From positions 806,001 through 870,000 of the forward strand of contig NZ_CP034726.1 in the NCBI RefSeq assembly GCF_004359375.1: DNA of 64,000 nt, read 5' to 3'. Under the pieces are notes generated by a model, which worked only from the letters and a program-made list of their open reading frames with translations, was not told the DNA's origin and searched no databases. Position 1 is the stretch's first letter, and each line of letters opens with the position of its first letter. The translations under genes were made by a program, and so were the position numbers. Source of the DNA: Acetilactobacillus jinshanensis. GTDB taxonomy: Bacteria; Bacillota; Bacilli; Lactobacillales; Lactobacillaceae. This document shows positions 27,348 to 35,176 of the stretch, piece by piece.

Positions 27348-28040
27348 CTATCTAGCGACATACTTAGATGAAGTCTTTTCAAGGTACTTCTGCAAGATCG
27401 TTAAGATTGTGCATGCAACTGCGTATAATGCAGCGGTTAACGTGTACATGATCATCGGTTGATAGTTTTGGGCAGCAATCTGCTGTGCTAAACCAAACAT
27501 ATCAACGACTGAAATCGTGTAGACTAACGAAGTCCCCTTAACGGTACTAATAAAACTATTGGACAACGGGGGGATGGCAACTCTTAGGGCCTGCGGAAAG
27601 ATAACTTTCTTTAAGACCTGGCGTTTGGTCATCCCTAATGAATAAGCGGCTTCCCATTGACCTTCCGGGATTGACAGGACAGAGCTTCGAATTGTTTCCG
27701 AGCAGTAGGCACCTTCGTTAAGCGAAAAGACGATTAATGCCGCCGTAGCTGACGACATCTTAATTCCGTTTGGTAGAATCCCTGGAATCGTTAAATAGGG
27801 AAGCCCGAAGTACGTAATAAACAATTGAACTAACATCGGCGTACTTCGGAACAACCAAACGTAAAAACCAAAGATTGCTTTTATAATTCTAAACCAGCCA
27901 CGCTTTTTCGAAATTAAGATCAAAGCGGTAAACGTCGCAATTATCAAGCCAATCGCAAACGATACTAAAGCTAACGGAATCGTAACTTCAAGGCCCTTCA
28001 CAACTAACTGTGGAGTGGCTTTAGCAACAATATGCCACAT
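27348..28040 (-). CDS. Polar amino-acid ABC transporter permease (probably cystine/cysteine)
   Basis: 230 residues, five or so membrane helices, HisMQ/GlnP type. The EAA loop that docks the ATPase is clear (EAAYSLGMTKRQVLKKVIFP). It begins directly MWHIVAKATPQLVVKGLEV with no fused binding domain. First gene of the operon, preceded by a roughly 355-base leader with a T-box. Assigning cyst(e)ine rests on the specifier codon and is inference. Confidence 0.92.
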   Translation of the reverse strand: MWHIVAKATPQLVVKGLEVTIPLALVSFAIGLIIATFTALILISKKRGWFRIIKAIFGFYVWLFRSTPMLVQLFITYFGLPYLTIPGILPNGIKMSSATAALIVFSLNEGAYCSETIRSSVLSIPEGQWEAAYSLGMTKRQVLKKVIFPQALRVAIPPLSNSFISTVKGTSLVYTISVVDMFGLAQQIAAQNYQPMIMYTLTAALYAVACTILTILQKYLEKTSSKYVAR

Positions 28041-28092
28041 CTATATCATCTCCTGAATGATTAACACTATTTCGTTCATTTCTATCTAGGTA

Positions 28093-28397
28093 ATAAAAAA
28101 TCGTCCCATGATTTTACTCAAAGGACGATTCTTCACCGTTTTTCCACCTTTATTTACATCATAACTCACGTTACGATGCCTCGATATCTCTTAACAAGAC
28201 TAGGCACGGTGTATCGGGCCTAAACCGAATCACCAGCGCTAACCAGTGATTACGCTCCGAGTGCAATTCACCAGCTGATTAGTCTGCCCATTTCATCAAG
28301 ACGACAGTCGCTACAATTAATAATCAACTGATTACTTTCTCTTCATCGCGATAACTAAAAATTTTAGTGTTTACTTACAAATAATTAGTAATCAACA
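28093..28397 (-). promoter_or_regulatory. T-box leader with a Cys specifier and divergent bulge
   Basis: Minus strand, 5' to 3'. A k-turn-like base CGC...GAG / CTC...GCG is followed by AGTA (28333-28336). Stem I pairs CAGTTGATT with AATCAGCTG. The specifier loop GTGAATTGCAC places UGC (Cys) at 28263-28265. The antiterminator (28120-28151) pairs AAAGG with CCTTT and ACG with CGT around the bulge TGGAAAA. The usual bulge is TGGNACC. The A after TGG fits tRNA-Cys, whose discriminator is U. The competing terminator is AATCGTCC/GGGACGATTTTTT (28093-28130). Confidence 0.72.
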
Positions 28398-28403
28398 TTA
28401 AAA

Positions 28404-28432
28404 AGAATATCGCTTGTGGGGCGAAAAGTCAA
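28404..28432 (-). promoter_or_regulatory. Promoter of the Cys T-box operon
   Basis: Minus strand TTGACT (28427-28432), 17-base spacer, TATTCT (28404-28409). Confidence 0.7.
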
Positions 28433-28522
28433 CAAATTATGTTCATAAATCAGAAATTCACGTCATTTAATTCTATTAAATAGCCATGCTAAAATTATTG
28501 TGCACACAAAGGGGAGAACACG

Positions 28523-29062
28523 ATGATCGAAATCTGGATCTTAGTTGGCATTACGGTAGCACTTATTATTGGGACGTGTCTCTTTAAATTTAAAATTGAA
28601 AAGCGGCCCGAAGTTGATACACCGCTGCAGAAAAATAGCATCTATAACCATAACCCCGATAATTTAACCCGAGAAATTCGTTACATGGACCGGTTAAACG
28701 GCTACGAATTTGAAGACTATACGGCCTGGCTACTGAAAAGAAACGGCTTTATTGGTATTAAACAGACAGGAAAAGATCACGACTATGGTCTGGACGTGTT
28801 AGCTTACAAAGATCACATTGCTTACGGGATCCAATGTAAGCATTACAAAAACCGGCGAATCGGTCGAAAAACGATTAAACATACCGCCGACGGGGCTCAT
28901 TTCTATGGCACTCAAAAGGCTGTCGTGATGACTAACACTCGGTTCTCCCGTGAAGCGGTTCGGGCCCACAAATTTTTTAATGTAGAACTCTGGGGCCGAC
29001 CGATATTGATCAAAATGATCAAACATGCGATCACTAATTATTGCCCAAAACATCAGGATTAA
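28523..29062 (+). CDS. Membrane-anchored Mrr-like restriction endonuclease fold protein
   Basis: 179 residues. One N-terminal helix (about 3-20) is followed by an Mrr_cat-type domain: LNGYEFEDYTAWLLKRNGF (FE-containing helix), the metal-binding core HDYGLDVLAY (Asp) and YGIQCKHYK (Gln-x-Lys), and later AVVMTNTRFSREA. Soluble Mrr proteins cut modified DNA; membrane-anchored members of this fold are common but poorly understood. The start follows AGGGGAGAA. No methyltransferase is nearby. Confidence 0.8.
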   Translation: MIEIWILVGITVALIIGTCLFKFKIEKRPEVDTPLQKNSIYNHNPDNLTREIRYMDRLNGYEFEDYTAWLLKRNGFIGIKQTGKDHDYGLDVLAYKDHIAYGIQCKHYKNRRIGRKTIKHTADGAHFYGTQKAVVMTNTRFSREAVRAHKFFNVELWGRPILIKMIKHAITNYCPKHQD

Positions 29063-29080
29063 CGACCATCATTAACCATA

Positions 29081-29133
29081 TGTAATGTTTCTTAACATAT
29101 ATTATTGACTTTCTGACATCAACTACTTAATAT
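29081..29133 (+). promoter_or_regulatory. GlnR operator and glnRA promoter
   Basis: TGTAATGTTTCTTAACA (29081-29097) matches the GlnR/TnrA consensus TGTNA-N7-TNACA. It lies just upstream of TTGACT (29105-29110), 17-base spacer, TAATAT (29128-29133). Repression of glnRA by GlnR in nitrogen excess is the known mode in Firmicutes. Confidence 0.8.
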
Positions 29134-29160
29134 TAAGTTTGTTCAGAGGAGATTGTAGTT

Positions 29161-29544
29161 ATGAAGGAAAAGGAATTACGCCGCTCACTGTCGGTTCTGC
29201 CCATCGGTACCGTTATGAAGTTAACGGGCTTGTCAGCACGACAGATTCGATATTACGAACAAAAGAACCTCCTTGCTCCTAAACGCAGCAAGGGCAACCG
29301 TCGTTTGTATTCATTAAACGATGTTGACCGCATCCTAGACATTAAGGATTACCTTAACGCCGGTCTTAAGATTGCGGAAATTAAGCACATCTATGATAAA
29401 AAGCGCAAACAGGCGGCAAAGCAAAATCATCGGATGTCAGGTCAGATTTCTGATAACGAAGCTCGTCAGCTTTTAAAGAACGAGCTTTTAAACATTGGTC
29501 ATCTGCAATCTGATTTTCCGGATCATCATAACTATCCCGTTTGA
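29161..29544 (+). CDS. glnR: Glutamine synthetase repressor, MerR family
   Basis: 127 residues. The MerR-type winged helix at about 13-75 includes IGTVMKLTGLSARQIRYYEQ and KGNRRLYSLNDVDRIL. The C-terminal tail is short, as in GlnR, where it senses feedback-inhibited glutamine synthetase. The start follows AGAGGAG. It lies 62 bases ahead of glnA, the usual glnRA order, behind its own operator. Confidence 0.94.
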   Translation: MKEKELRRSLSVLPIGTVMKLTGLSARQIRYYEQKNLLAPKRSKGNRRLYSLNDVDRILDIKDYLNAGLKIAEIKHIYDKKRKQAAKQNHRMSGQISDNEARQLLKNELLNIGHLQSDFPDHHNYPV

Positions 29545-29606
29545 ACTTTTAAATAAAGTATTGAATGTAAGAAAATCTATCTTGACTTATGTGAGGAGAA
29601 GTTAGT

Positions 29607-30947
29607 ATGGCTACTGAACATAAATATACCAAGGCTAACATTAAGCAAATGGCTAAAGACGAAGACGTTAAGTGGATTCGTCTGGACTTCATTAGTACCC
29701 TTGGCAAGATGAAGCGTGTTGAAGTACCGGCATACCAGTTAGACAACGTCTTGGAAAACAAGACGATGTTTGATGGTTCTTCAATCGCTGGTTACGTACC
29801 GATCGAAGCTAGTGATCTGTACTTACATCCGGATCTATCCACTTGGATGGTCATCCCGTGGAGTGATCCTGATGACAAAGTTGCACGTTTAATCTGTGAC
29901 GTTTACAAGACTGATGGTACACCGTTCATGGGTGATCCACGAAACGTCTTAAAGCATGAAATGTCCAAGGTCAAAAAGGATGGCTACAACACGTTTAACG
30001 TTGGTTTAGAACCAGAATTCTTCTTATTCAAACGTGATGAAAACGGCAAACCAACCTTAAAGCCAAACGATAAGATCAGTTACTTCGACATCAGCCCAAG
30101 TGATGAAGGTGCTAAGTGCCGTCGTGACATCGCCCGTAACTTAATCAAGGTTGGCATTCATATTGAAGCCGCCCACCATGAAGTTGCTCCAGGTCAAGAT
30201 GAAATTGACTTCCGCTTCTCCGATGCCGTTAACACTGCTGATAACATTGAATTATTCAAGGAAGTTGCCAAGCACTTCGCTAAGAAGCACGGCTTTTACG
30301 CAACCTTTATGCCAAAGCCGTTAAACTCCGTCAACGGTTCTGGGATGCACATCAACATGTCCCTGTTAAAGAACGGTAAGAATGACTTCTATGATCCAAA
30401 AGACAAGCTTCAGTTATCCAGTGATGCATACAAATTCATCGGTGGAATTTTGAAACACGCTAAAGGCTTTACCGCTTTAGGTAACGCCACCGTCAACTCT
30501 TACAAGCGTTTGATTCCAGGCTTCGAAGCTCCAGTTTACATTGCCTGGTCTCCTCATAACCGAACTGCTTTAGTTCGTGTTCCAAGTGACCGTGGAATCG
30601 CTACTCGTTTAGAATTACGTAGTGCTGACCTGTCATCTAACCCTTACATGGCATTAACCGGTGCCCTTGCTGCTGGTTTAGATGGAATCAAGAATGATTT
30701 ACAGGCTGAACCACAGGAAGAACGTAACATCTTCAAGATGAATGCTAAGGACCGTAAAGCTGCTCATATCGATAACTTACCAAGCAATTTGGGTGATGCT
30801 TTAAAGGACTTAGAAAAAGATTCCGTATTAAAGGACGCCCTTGGTTCTCACTTACTTAAAGCTTACGTCAGCTTAAAGAGGCAAGACGTTCTTGCATACC
30901 AGTGCTTAGTATCTGACTGGGAACGTAAGCATTACTTAGATGTATAA
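29607..30947 (+). CDS. glnA: Glutamine synthetase type I
   Basis: Makes glutamine from glutamate, ammonia and ATP. 446 residues, the GSI-alpha length found in Firmicutes. Contains FDGSSIAGYV, the glutamate-binding NGSGMHINMS, KRLIPGFEAPVYIAWS and the ATP-binding NRTALVRVP. The adenylylation region of GSI-beta is not present. The start follows TGAGGAGAAG. Confidence 0.96.
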   Translation: MATEHKYTKANIKQMAKDEDVKWIRLDFISTLGKMKRVEVPAYQLDNVLENKTMFDGSSIAGYVPIEASDLYLHPDLSTWMVIPWSDPDDKVARLICDVYKTDGTPFMGDPRNVLKHEMSKVKKDGYNTFNVGLEPEFFLFKRDENGKPTLKPNDKISYFDISPSDEGAKCRRDIARNLIKVGIHIEAAHHEVAPGQDEIDFRFSDAVNTADNIELFKEVAKHFAKKHGFYATFMPKPLNSVNGSGMHINMSLLKNGKNDFYDPKDKLQLSSDAYKFIGGILKHAKGFTALGNATVNSYKRLIPGFEAPVYIAWSPHNRTALVRVPSDRGIATRLELRSADLSSNPYMALTGALAAGLDGIKNDLQAEPQEERNIFKMNAKDRKAAHIDNLPSNLGDALKDLEKDSVLKDALGSHLLKAYVSLKRQDVLAYQCLVSDWERKHYLDV

Positions 30948-30975
30948 TTAATTCGTTAGAAATCAGTTAATACTC

Positions 30976-31013
30976 AAAAAGGCGTTAGGTTAAATAACCT
31001 AACGCCTTTTTAT
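30976..31013 (+). terminator. Terminator after glnA
   Basis: AAAAAGGCGTTAGGTTA/TAACCTAACGCCTTTTT, a strong stem with a T-run. Confidence 0.9.
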
Positions 31014-31037
31014 TTTGTTTATTTTTAAATTATAAAT

Positions 31038-31694
31038 CTAATGACTAGCTAAAATTAATAGATAAAGAACGATCAGGAAGCACAGAGGATATAAGATCCA
31101 TAGGGCACAGGTTACGTATAAACGACTCTGATGACTGGCGTAATGTTGCTGCCAGAGATTGTCGACTGTACCTAATTTGTACAAAATAACGGCAATTAAA
31201 TCGAGAAAGACAACCAGTTTAAAGCCGTGGCCAATCAATGACAGAAAGAGGCCCACGAGTTCTAAAGGTAATGCCGCATTAGTTAGCGCCGCTAAACGGT
31301 TCATGTAGCTCCACGGATTAATGTCTTCATGACTGATCCAGCGGCAGGCCCAGTAACTTAAGCCAACGACGATCAAAAAGCCGATCGTGACCAGAAATAA
31401 GCCTGAAATAAAGCCTTCATGACGAAACGAACCCAGGTAATCAACGGTATTCGAGCCAAATTCCTCTAAGCTGGTTCCCGATGGGGCATCGTCAAACATG
31501 TTAAACAGAAACTGTAAAATCGTGTCAAAAAGGTTCTTAAACGATAATGCAAGGACCACAATTGCGATAATAAACGACGTCAAGCCGTAATATTTAGTGG
31601 AATGGGGACGATTAGAACGGCCGGCGATCGTTTGGGTCACCCAGGTAAAATACCGCTTTAACCAGGTCATATTAAATGACTGGTGCTTAAGCAT
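31038..31694 (-). CDS. Polytopic membrane protein of unknown function
   Basis: 218 residues with about five or six membrane segments (roughly 40-60, 100-120, 140-165, 168-185 and 195-216) and an N-terminal amphipathic stretch (TWLKRYFTWVTQTIAG). It resembles uncharacterised lactobacillus membrane proteins, but I cannot name a domain with confidence. The start follows GAAAGGAAC. Confidence 0.6.
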   Translation of the reverse strand: MLKHQSFNMTWLKRYFTWVTQTIAGRSNRPHSTKYYGLTSFIIAIVVLALSFKNLFDTILQFLFNMFDDAPSGTSLEEFGSNTVDYLGSFRHEGFISGLFLVTIGFLIVVGLSYWACRWISHEDINPWSYMNRLAALTNAALPLELVGLFLSLIGHGFKLVVFLDLIAVILYKLGTVDNLWQQHYASHQSRLYVTCALWILYPLCFLIVLYLLILASH

Positions 31695-31774
31695 CCTTTA
31701 AGTTCCTTTCTTAAAGTTCAAAAAAAGTCTCCCAAAAGGGAGCCCATAGGAAATCATTTAAACTATTAATCTAA

Positions 31775-32110
31775 TTATTTATAAGGCTTAAAGTTAGGGT
31801 GAAAAACAGGAACGCCCTTCTTCAAAATTACCCGACGGCAATAACCATTAACAACGTAAGGCATGGGAATGTCCATGGACTTTAACATGTCAATAAAGCT
31901 GTGTTCCGTGTTAACGTTTAACTTGTCTAAATCAATTGAGTAATCGTTTTTGTCCTTGGTATCGTATTCTTCTAAGCCAAATGGAACCTGGTCGAGCTTG
32001 ACCCCTTGGTCCATTAGTTTATTGAACTGATCACCAAATGTGGTGTGATTATTTTTTAGAATGGCGTTAGCTTTCTTAAATAAGTCGCCATTGACTTTCA
32101 TTTCGGACAT
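31775..32110 (-). CDS. Unknown protein with RelB/DinJ-like N-terminus
   Basis: 111 residues from an ATG after AAGGAAG. The first 35 residues (KVNGDLFKKANAILKNNHTT) recall the ribbon-helix-helix start of RelB/DinJ antitoxins. The rest, ending NGYCRRVILKKGVPVFHPNF, does not, and no toxin gene is adjacent. It may be a regulator; it should not be called an antitoxin. Confidence 0.5.
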   Translation of the reverse strand: MSEMKVNGDLFKKANAILKNNHTTFGDQFNKLMDQGVKLDQVPFGLEEYDTKDKNDYSIDLDKLNVNTEHSFIDMLKSMDIPMPYVVNGYCRRVILKKGVPVFHPNFKPYK

Positions 32111-32240
32111 CTTGGGTTACTTCCTTTATCTTTAATTCCTTAATTCATGTTTAATTATACCGTTTACCGATAGTTAGCGCAAAGGCGTCAGATTGATGTT
32201 AAAATATAATCATCAATAATTAAAAGGGGTTAATTATCAA

Positions 32241-32786
32241 ATGAGACGTGAAGATTATTATCGGCCAGATGATAATTCTAGAGAAAATTACCGTCAAAAT
32301 GATCACCGTAATCCGGAACAGCCAAGACAAGGGGCTACCTATAATAATTACGCTCCGCAGCAACAGGCACCGTACTATCAACCGCGACCTCGTCATCATG
32401 TGTTCATATGGATCCTGATCGTCATTCTTTGCTTAGGTCTTGGTTGGTTCGCTGCCGATCATTACCTATATGGTGATAATCAAGCTAGTAACCCGTCCAC
32501 GACCTATAACAGTTCAACTAAGAACGTTAACAACAGTAAGACGACGAATAATAAGAATACTAAACCACAACAGCCACAGCCGAGTCAGCAGCCCAAGGTT
32601 AACGAATTAGAAAACGAAATGAACCGCTTAGACGTCACCGAAAATGACCAGGCACAAGCCATTAAATTCTATGAAGGTCAAAACCAGCAGAATCAAGAAA
32701 AGATCGACAAGATGATCACGTTGATCAATAAGGTCGTTCCGTCAGATGCCTTGAAGAAACAGGCCTTAGACTGGATTTTACACTAA
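32241..32786 (+). CDS. Single-pass membrane protein with disordered Asn/Gln-rich regions
   Basis: 181 residues: a polar N-terminus rich in Arg, Asn, Pro and Gln (1-52), one membrane helix (about 54-74, FIWILIVILCLGLGWFAADH) and a low-complexity Thr/Asn/Lys/Pro linker. The C-terminal helical domain is ENEMNRLDVTENDQAQAIKF onward. The layout matches envelope-associated proteins of lactobacilli, with no catalytic motif. The start follows AAAGGGG. Confidence 0.6.
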   Translation: MRREDYYRPDDNSRENYRQNDHRNPEQPRQGATYNNYAPQQQAPYYQPRPRHHVFIWILIVILCLGLGWFAADHYLYGDNQASNPSTTYNSSTKNVNNSKTTNNKNTKPQQPQPSQQPKVNELENEMNRLDVTENDQAQAIKFYEGQNQQNQEKIDKMITLINKVVPSDALKKQALDWILH

Positions 32787-32859
32787 GTTAACGATTTGAA
32801 CTAACGTTCAATTCATGATATTATTCATATTCCATCACTTCTGAAGGGAGTAATTCAAT

Positions 32860-33027
32860 ATGAATAATCCAGAATATCGTAAACTAAACGCTAGTCAATT
32901 AAAGATCTTGAAGAAATATGATCAAAAATATGGTGATGGCCATGGTCATTTACTAATTAAAGATTTTGATGGTAACAAGGATTACGTCAACGAACATGAT
33001 GTTGATGAATGGTTCATAACCGTTTGA
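32860..33027 (+). CDS. 55-residue unknown protein
   Basis: The ATG at 32860 follows GAAGGGAG. The product reads MNNPEYRKLNASQLKILKKY then a DGHGHLLIKDFDGNKDYV segment. Small, charged and soluble. A terminator follows 18 bases after the stop. The good ribosome site and clean ending support it as a real gene; function unknown. Confidence 0.55.
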   Translation: MNNPEYRKLNASQLKILKKYDQKYGDGHGHLLIKDFDGNKDYVNEHDVDEWFITV

Positions 33028-33044
33028 TTGATTAACAGAATAAT

Positions 33045-33079
33045 AAAAAAGAACTTCAGATTTCCGAAGCTCTTTTTTA
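33045..33079. terminator. Convergent terminator
   Basis: AAAAAAGAaCTTCaGA/TTcCGAAGcTCTTTTTT hairpin between the gene at 32860 and the minus gene at 33101. Confidence 0.7.
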
Positions 33080-33100
33080 TTATCTAAAATATCGAACTAA

Positions 33101-33421
33101 TTATTTACTACTATTAACTTCGATTTCGTGTTTATCGACTTTAGTTAATTTAACTAAGTCTTTTTCACCTTTGTCAGTTAAAACACGCTTAGCACCTTTA
33201 ACTGGCTTAACAGTAATATCATCATAGTCATCAGAAGTTAAAACACCGGCGATGTCGCCTTCGTGTTTAGCGTCCATTTTGATTAATTCGTTCTTGACGG
33301 CATCTTCGTCATCGAATACATCATATAAATGACCGGTAACGGCATTTATGGTAAAGGTATCAATGTATTTATTATGCATATTAATTAAGGCATCAAATTT
33401 AATCCGTTCACTCGTTGTCAT
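33101..33421 (-). CDS. Unknown 106-residue protein
   Basis: Starts MTTSERIKFDALINMHNKYI after GAGGAGATG. Acidic and soluble, with VYDxFDDED-like clusters (HLYDVFDDEDAVKNELIKMD). No family recognised. Transcribed alone toward the terminator at 33045. Confidence 0.55.
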   Translation of the reverse strand: MTTSERIKFDALINMHNKYIDTFTINAVTGHLYDVFDDEDAVKNELIKMDAKHEGDIAGVLTSDDYDDITVKPVKGAKRVLTDKGEKDLVKLTKVDKHEIEVNSSK

Positions 33422-33586
33422 ACCGACATCTCCTCGTATAATTTCAGTATATCATACTTTAGAGACCCCAAAAAGCAATCGAGAAAAAATTTCATTTAGC
33501 CCCTTAATTCGTCTTTCCTTCATTTATTTATCGGTGTAACATATGTACGAAAGGTTAAACAGAATCGGGATATTCGGAGGTATAAC

Positions 33587-34273
33587 ATGTCACATATCAG
33601 TCATCAACTTAAGCGTCACATTGATAAACAGCGGCCGATTATTATTGGGGTCGCCGGTGGCTCTTGCAGCGGCAAGACTACCGTTAGTCGATTGATCTTT
33701 CATAATTTAATGGATAAATCATTGATGATTATTCATGAAGACTCATATTATAAGGATCAATCCGATAAGACGCCGGAAGAGCGAAAAAAGACTAATTATG
33801 ACCATCCCTTAGCATTTGATAATGATCTGCTGCTACATCAACTGAAAGAACTTATTCATCACCATGCCGTTGATGAACCGATCTATGATTATAAGAGTCA
33901 TAACCGCAGTAAAAAGACCAAACATCAAGAACCGAAGGACGTTATCATTCTAGAAGGAATCTTGACCCTGTATGATAAACGAATTCGGGACCTGATGGAT
34001 ATCAAGGTCTACGTTGATGCAGATGACGATATTCGATTGATTCGCCGGCTTAAACGTGATGTTAAAGAACGGGACCGTTCATTGGATAGCATTATTCAAC
34101 AATACCTTGAAACGGTCCGACCGATGTTCCATCAGTTCATTGAACCAACTAAACGGTATGCCGACGTCATCATCCCCGAAGGTGGTCATAATCACGTGGC
34201 CATCGATCTGTTAACCACTAAGATCCGATCGGTTTTACATAAGATCAGAAATTATCGAAAGGACAATCAATAA
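33587..34273 (+). CDS. udk: Uridine kinase
   Basis: Phosphorylates uridine and cytidine to UMP and CMP (salvage). 228 residues; P-loop [12 protein letters not shown] (about 22-33), the DSYYKDQ nucleoside-binding loop, YDHPLAFD, the DYKSHNR segment, and the lid motif [13 protein letters not shown]. Length is slightly above the family's 205-215. The start follows CGGAGG. Confidence 0.92.
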   Translation: MSHISHQLKRHIDKQRPIIIGVAGGSCSGKTTVSRLIFHNLMDKSLMIIHEDSYYKDQSDKTPEERKKTNYDHPLAFDNDLLLHQLKELIHHHAVDEPIYDYKSHNRSKKTKHQEPKDVIILEGILTLYDKRIRDLMDIKVYVDADDDIRLIRRLKRDVKERDRSLDSIIQQYLETVRPMFHQFIEPTKRYADVIIPEGGHNHVAIDLLTTKIRSVLHKIRNYRKDNQ

Positions 34274-34378
34274 ATTAGCGATAAATAATCAAAATCCTTT
34301 GGTAATAGCTGATAAATACGCTAGAATAAATTTTGTCACTTATTTTTTGACTATCTTTGACTAAAGGAAGACTGCTCA

Positions 34379-34936
34379 ATGCCAGATGAATCAATTACGC
34401 AAAAAATGAAACATTACCTGACGGCTAATCAGGCCAAAAGCGTAATCTATAAAATGAAAAAACGATACAGAATCTATCGTGCTAGCCAAACGGTGGGTCA
34501 GGTTCTGCATCAAAAATTTGGTTATCCTAAGCCGTCTTTCGTCATCTCAGGAATTACTCCCGATTCAGTGGAAAGACTCGGCTTTGAATGCATTGGTTCA
34601 CCGTGTTTACTCACCATTATGAACGGTTCACGTGTGGTTAACCAATTCATTTTTGGTCACGTCTTATCCTATCGTGATGACCATATGGTGGCGGACTTTA
34701 TGAACGTTCGGCACCTTAGCCTAGCCCAGATGCAGATGAAATTGGATCAGATCCACCAGATCAACCGATGTTTTCTGCCTAACGCTCGTTTAACGGTCCG
34801 TGATCACCAAATCGTGATCGCTCAGCGATTGTCACCGGAGACTTTCGCCAAGACCGTAATCCATCTTTTAGAGGATCAGATAGCTTTACAAGAGGGCTAC
34901 GTGACTTTAGATGACGGTCACCGATATCATTTTTAA
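34379..34936 (+). CDS. Unknown 185-residue protein
   Basis: Starts MPDESITQKMKHYLTANQAK after AAAGGAAG. Basic N-terminal helix, no membrane segment, with FVISGITPDSVERLGFECIG in the middle. No motif known to me. It is followed 15 bases later by a 51-residue ORF, so the two may form an operon. Confidence 0.55.
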   Translation: MPDESITQKMKHYLTANQAKSVIYKMKKRYRIYRASQTVGQVLHQKFGYPKPSFVISGITPDSVERLGFECIGSPCLLTIMNGSRVVNQFIFGHVLSYRDDHMVADFMNVRHLSLAQMQMKLDQIHQINRCFLPNARLTVRDHQIVIAQRLSPETFAKTVIHLLEDQIALQEGYVTLDDGHRYHF

Positions 34937-34951
34937 AGAGAGGGTGCCACG

Positions 34952-35107
34952 ATGAATCAGCGCAAATTAAAATTAATTAAACAGCTTCATCAGATTTACG
35001 GAAACCGAATTGATTCCGTATTGGATGAAAATCCCGATTCACCAGTTTATACCCGAACCTGCCACCTGAACGGGATTCAGAAAATGCGAAAACGACTTAA
35101 TAAATAA
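34952..35107 (+). CDS. 51-residue unknown basic protein
   Basis: The ATG at 34952 follows AGAGAGGGTG. The product MNQRKLKLIKQLHQIYGNRI and then DSVLDENPDSPVYTRTCHLN is basic at both ends. It directly follows the gene at 34379 and is followed by a terminator, which supports a real small gene. Confidence 0.5.
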   Translation: MNQRKLKLIKQLHQIYGNRIDSVLDENPDSPVYTRTCHLNGIQKMRKRLNK

Positions 35108-35122
35108 TTGAAATTAGATAAC

Positions 35123-35154
35123 AAAAAACGGTTTGAAATTTTCAAGCCGTTTTT
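35123..35154. terminator. Convergent terminator before the GntP gene
   Basis: AAAAACGGtTTGAAA/TTTCAAgCCGTTTTT hairpin. Confidence 0.8.
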
Positions 35155-35176
35155 ATTTTTGTTTAATTAGGGTCAA

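Noticed and set aside
28041-28400. Lysine or SAM riboswitch ahead of the amino-acid ABC operon
   Set aside because: The conserved GAGGTGC, GCCGAAG and GGAGGGC elements of lysine riboswitches and the GGCCC...GGCAACC elements of S-boxes are missing, whereas the specifier loop and antiterminator fit a T-box.
31775-32110. RelB/DinJ antitoxin of a toxin-antitoxin pair
   Set aside because: Only the first 35 residues are suggestive; no toxin-sized gene is adjacent on the same strand and the C-terminal half does not fit.
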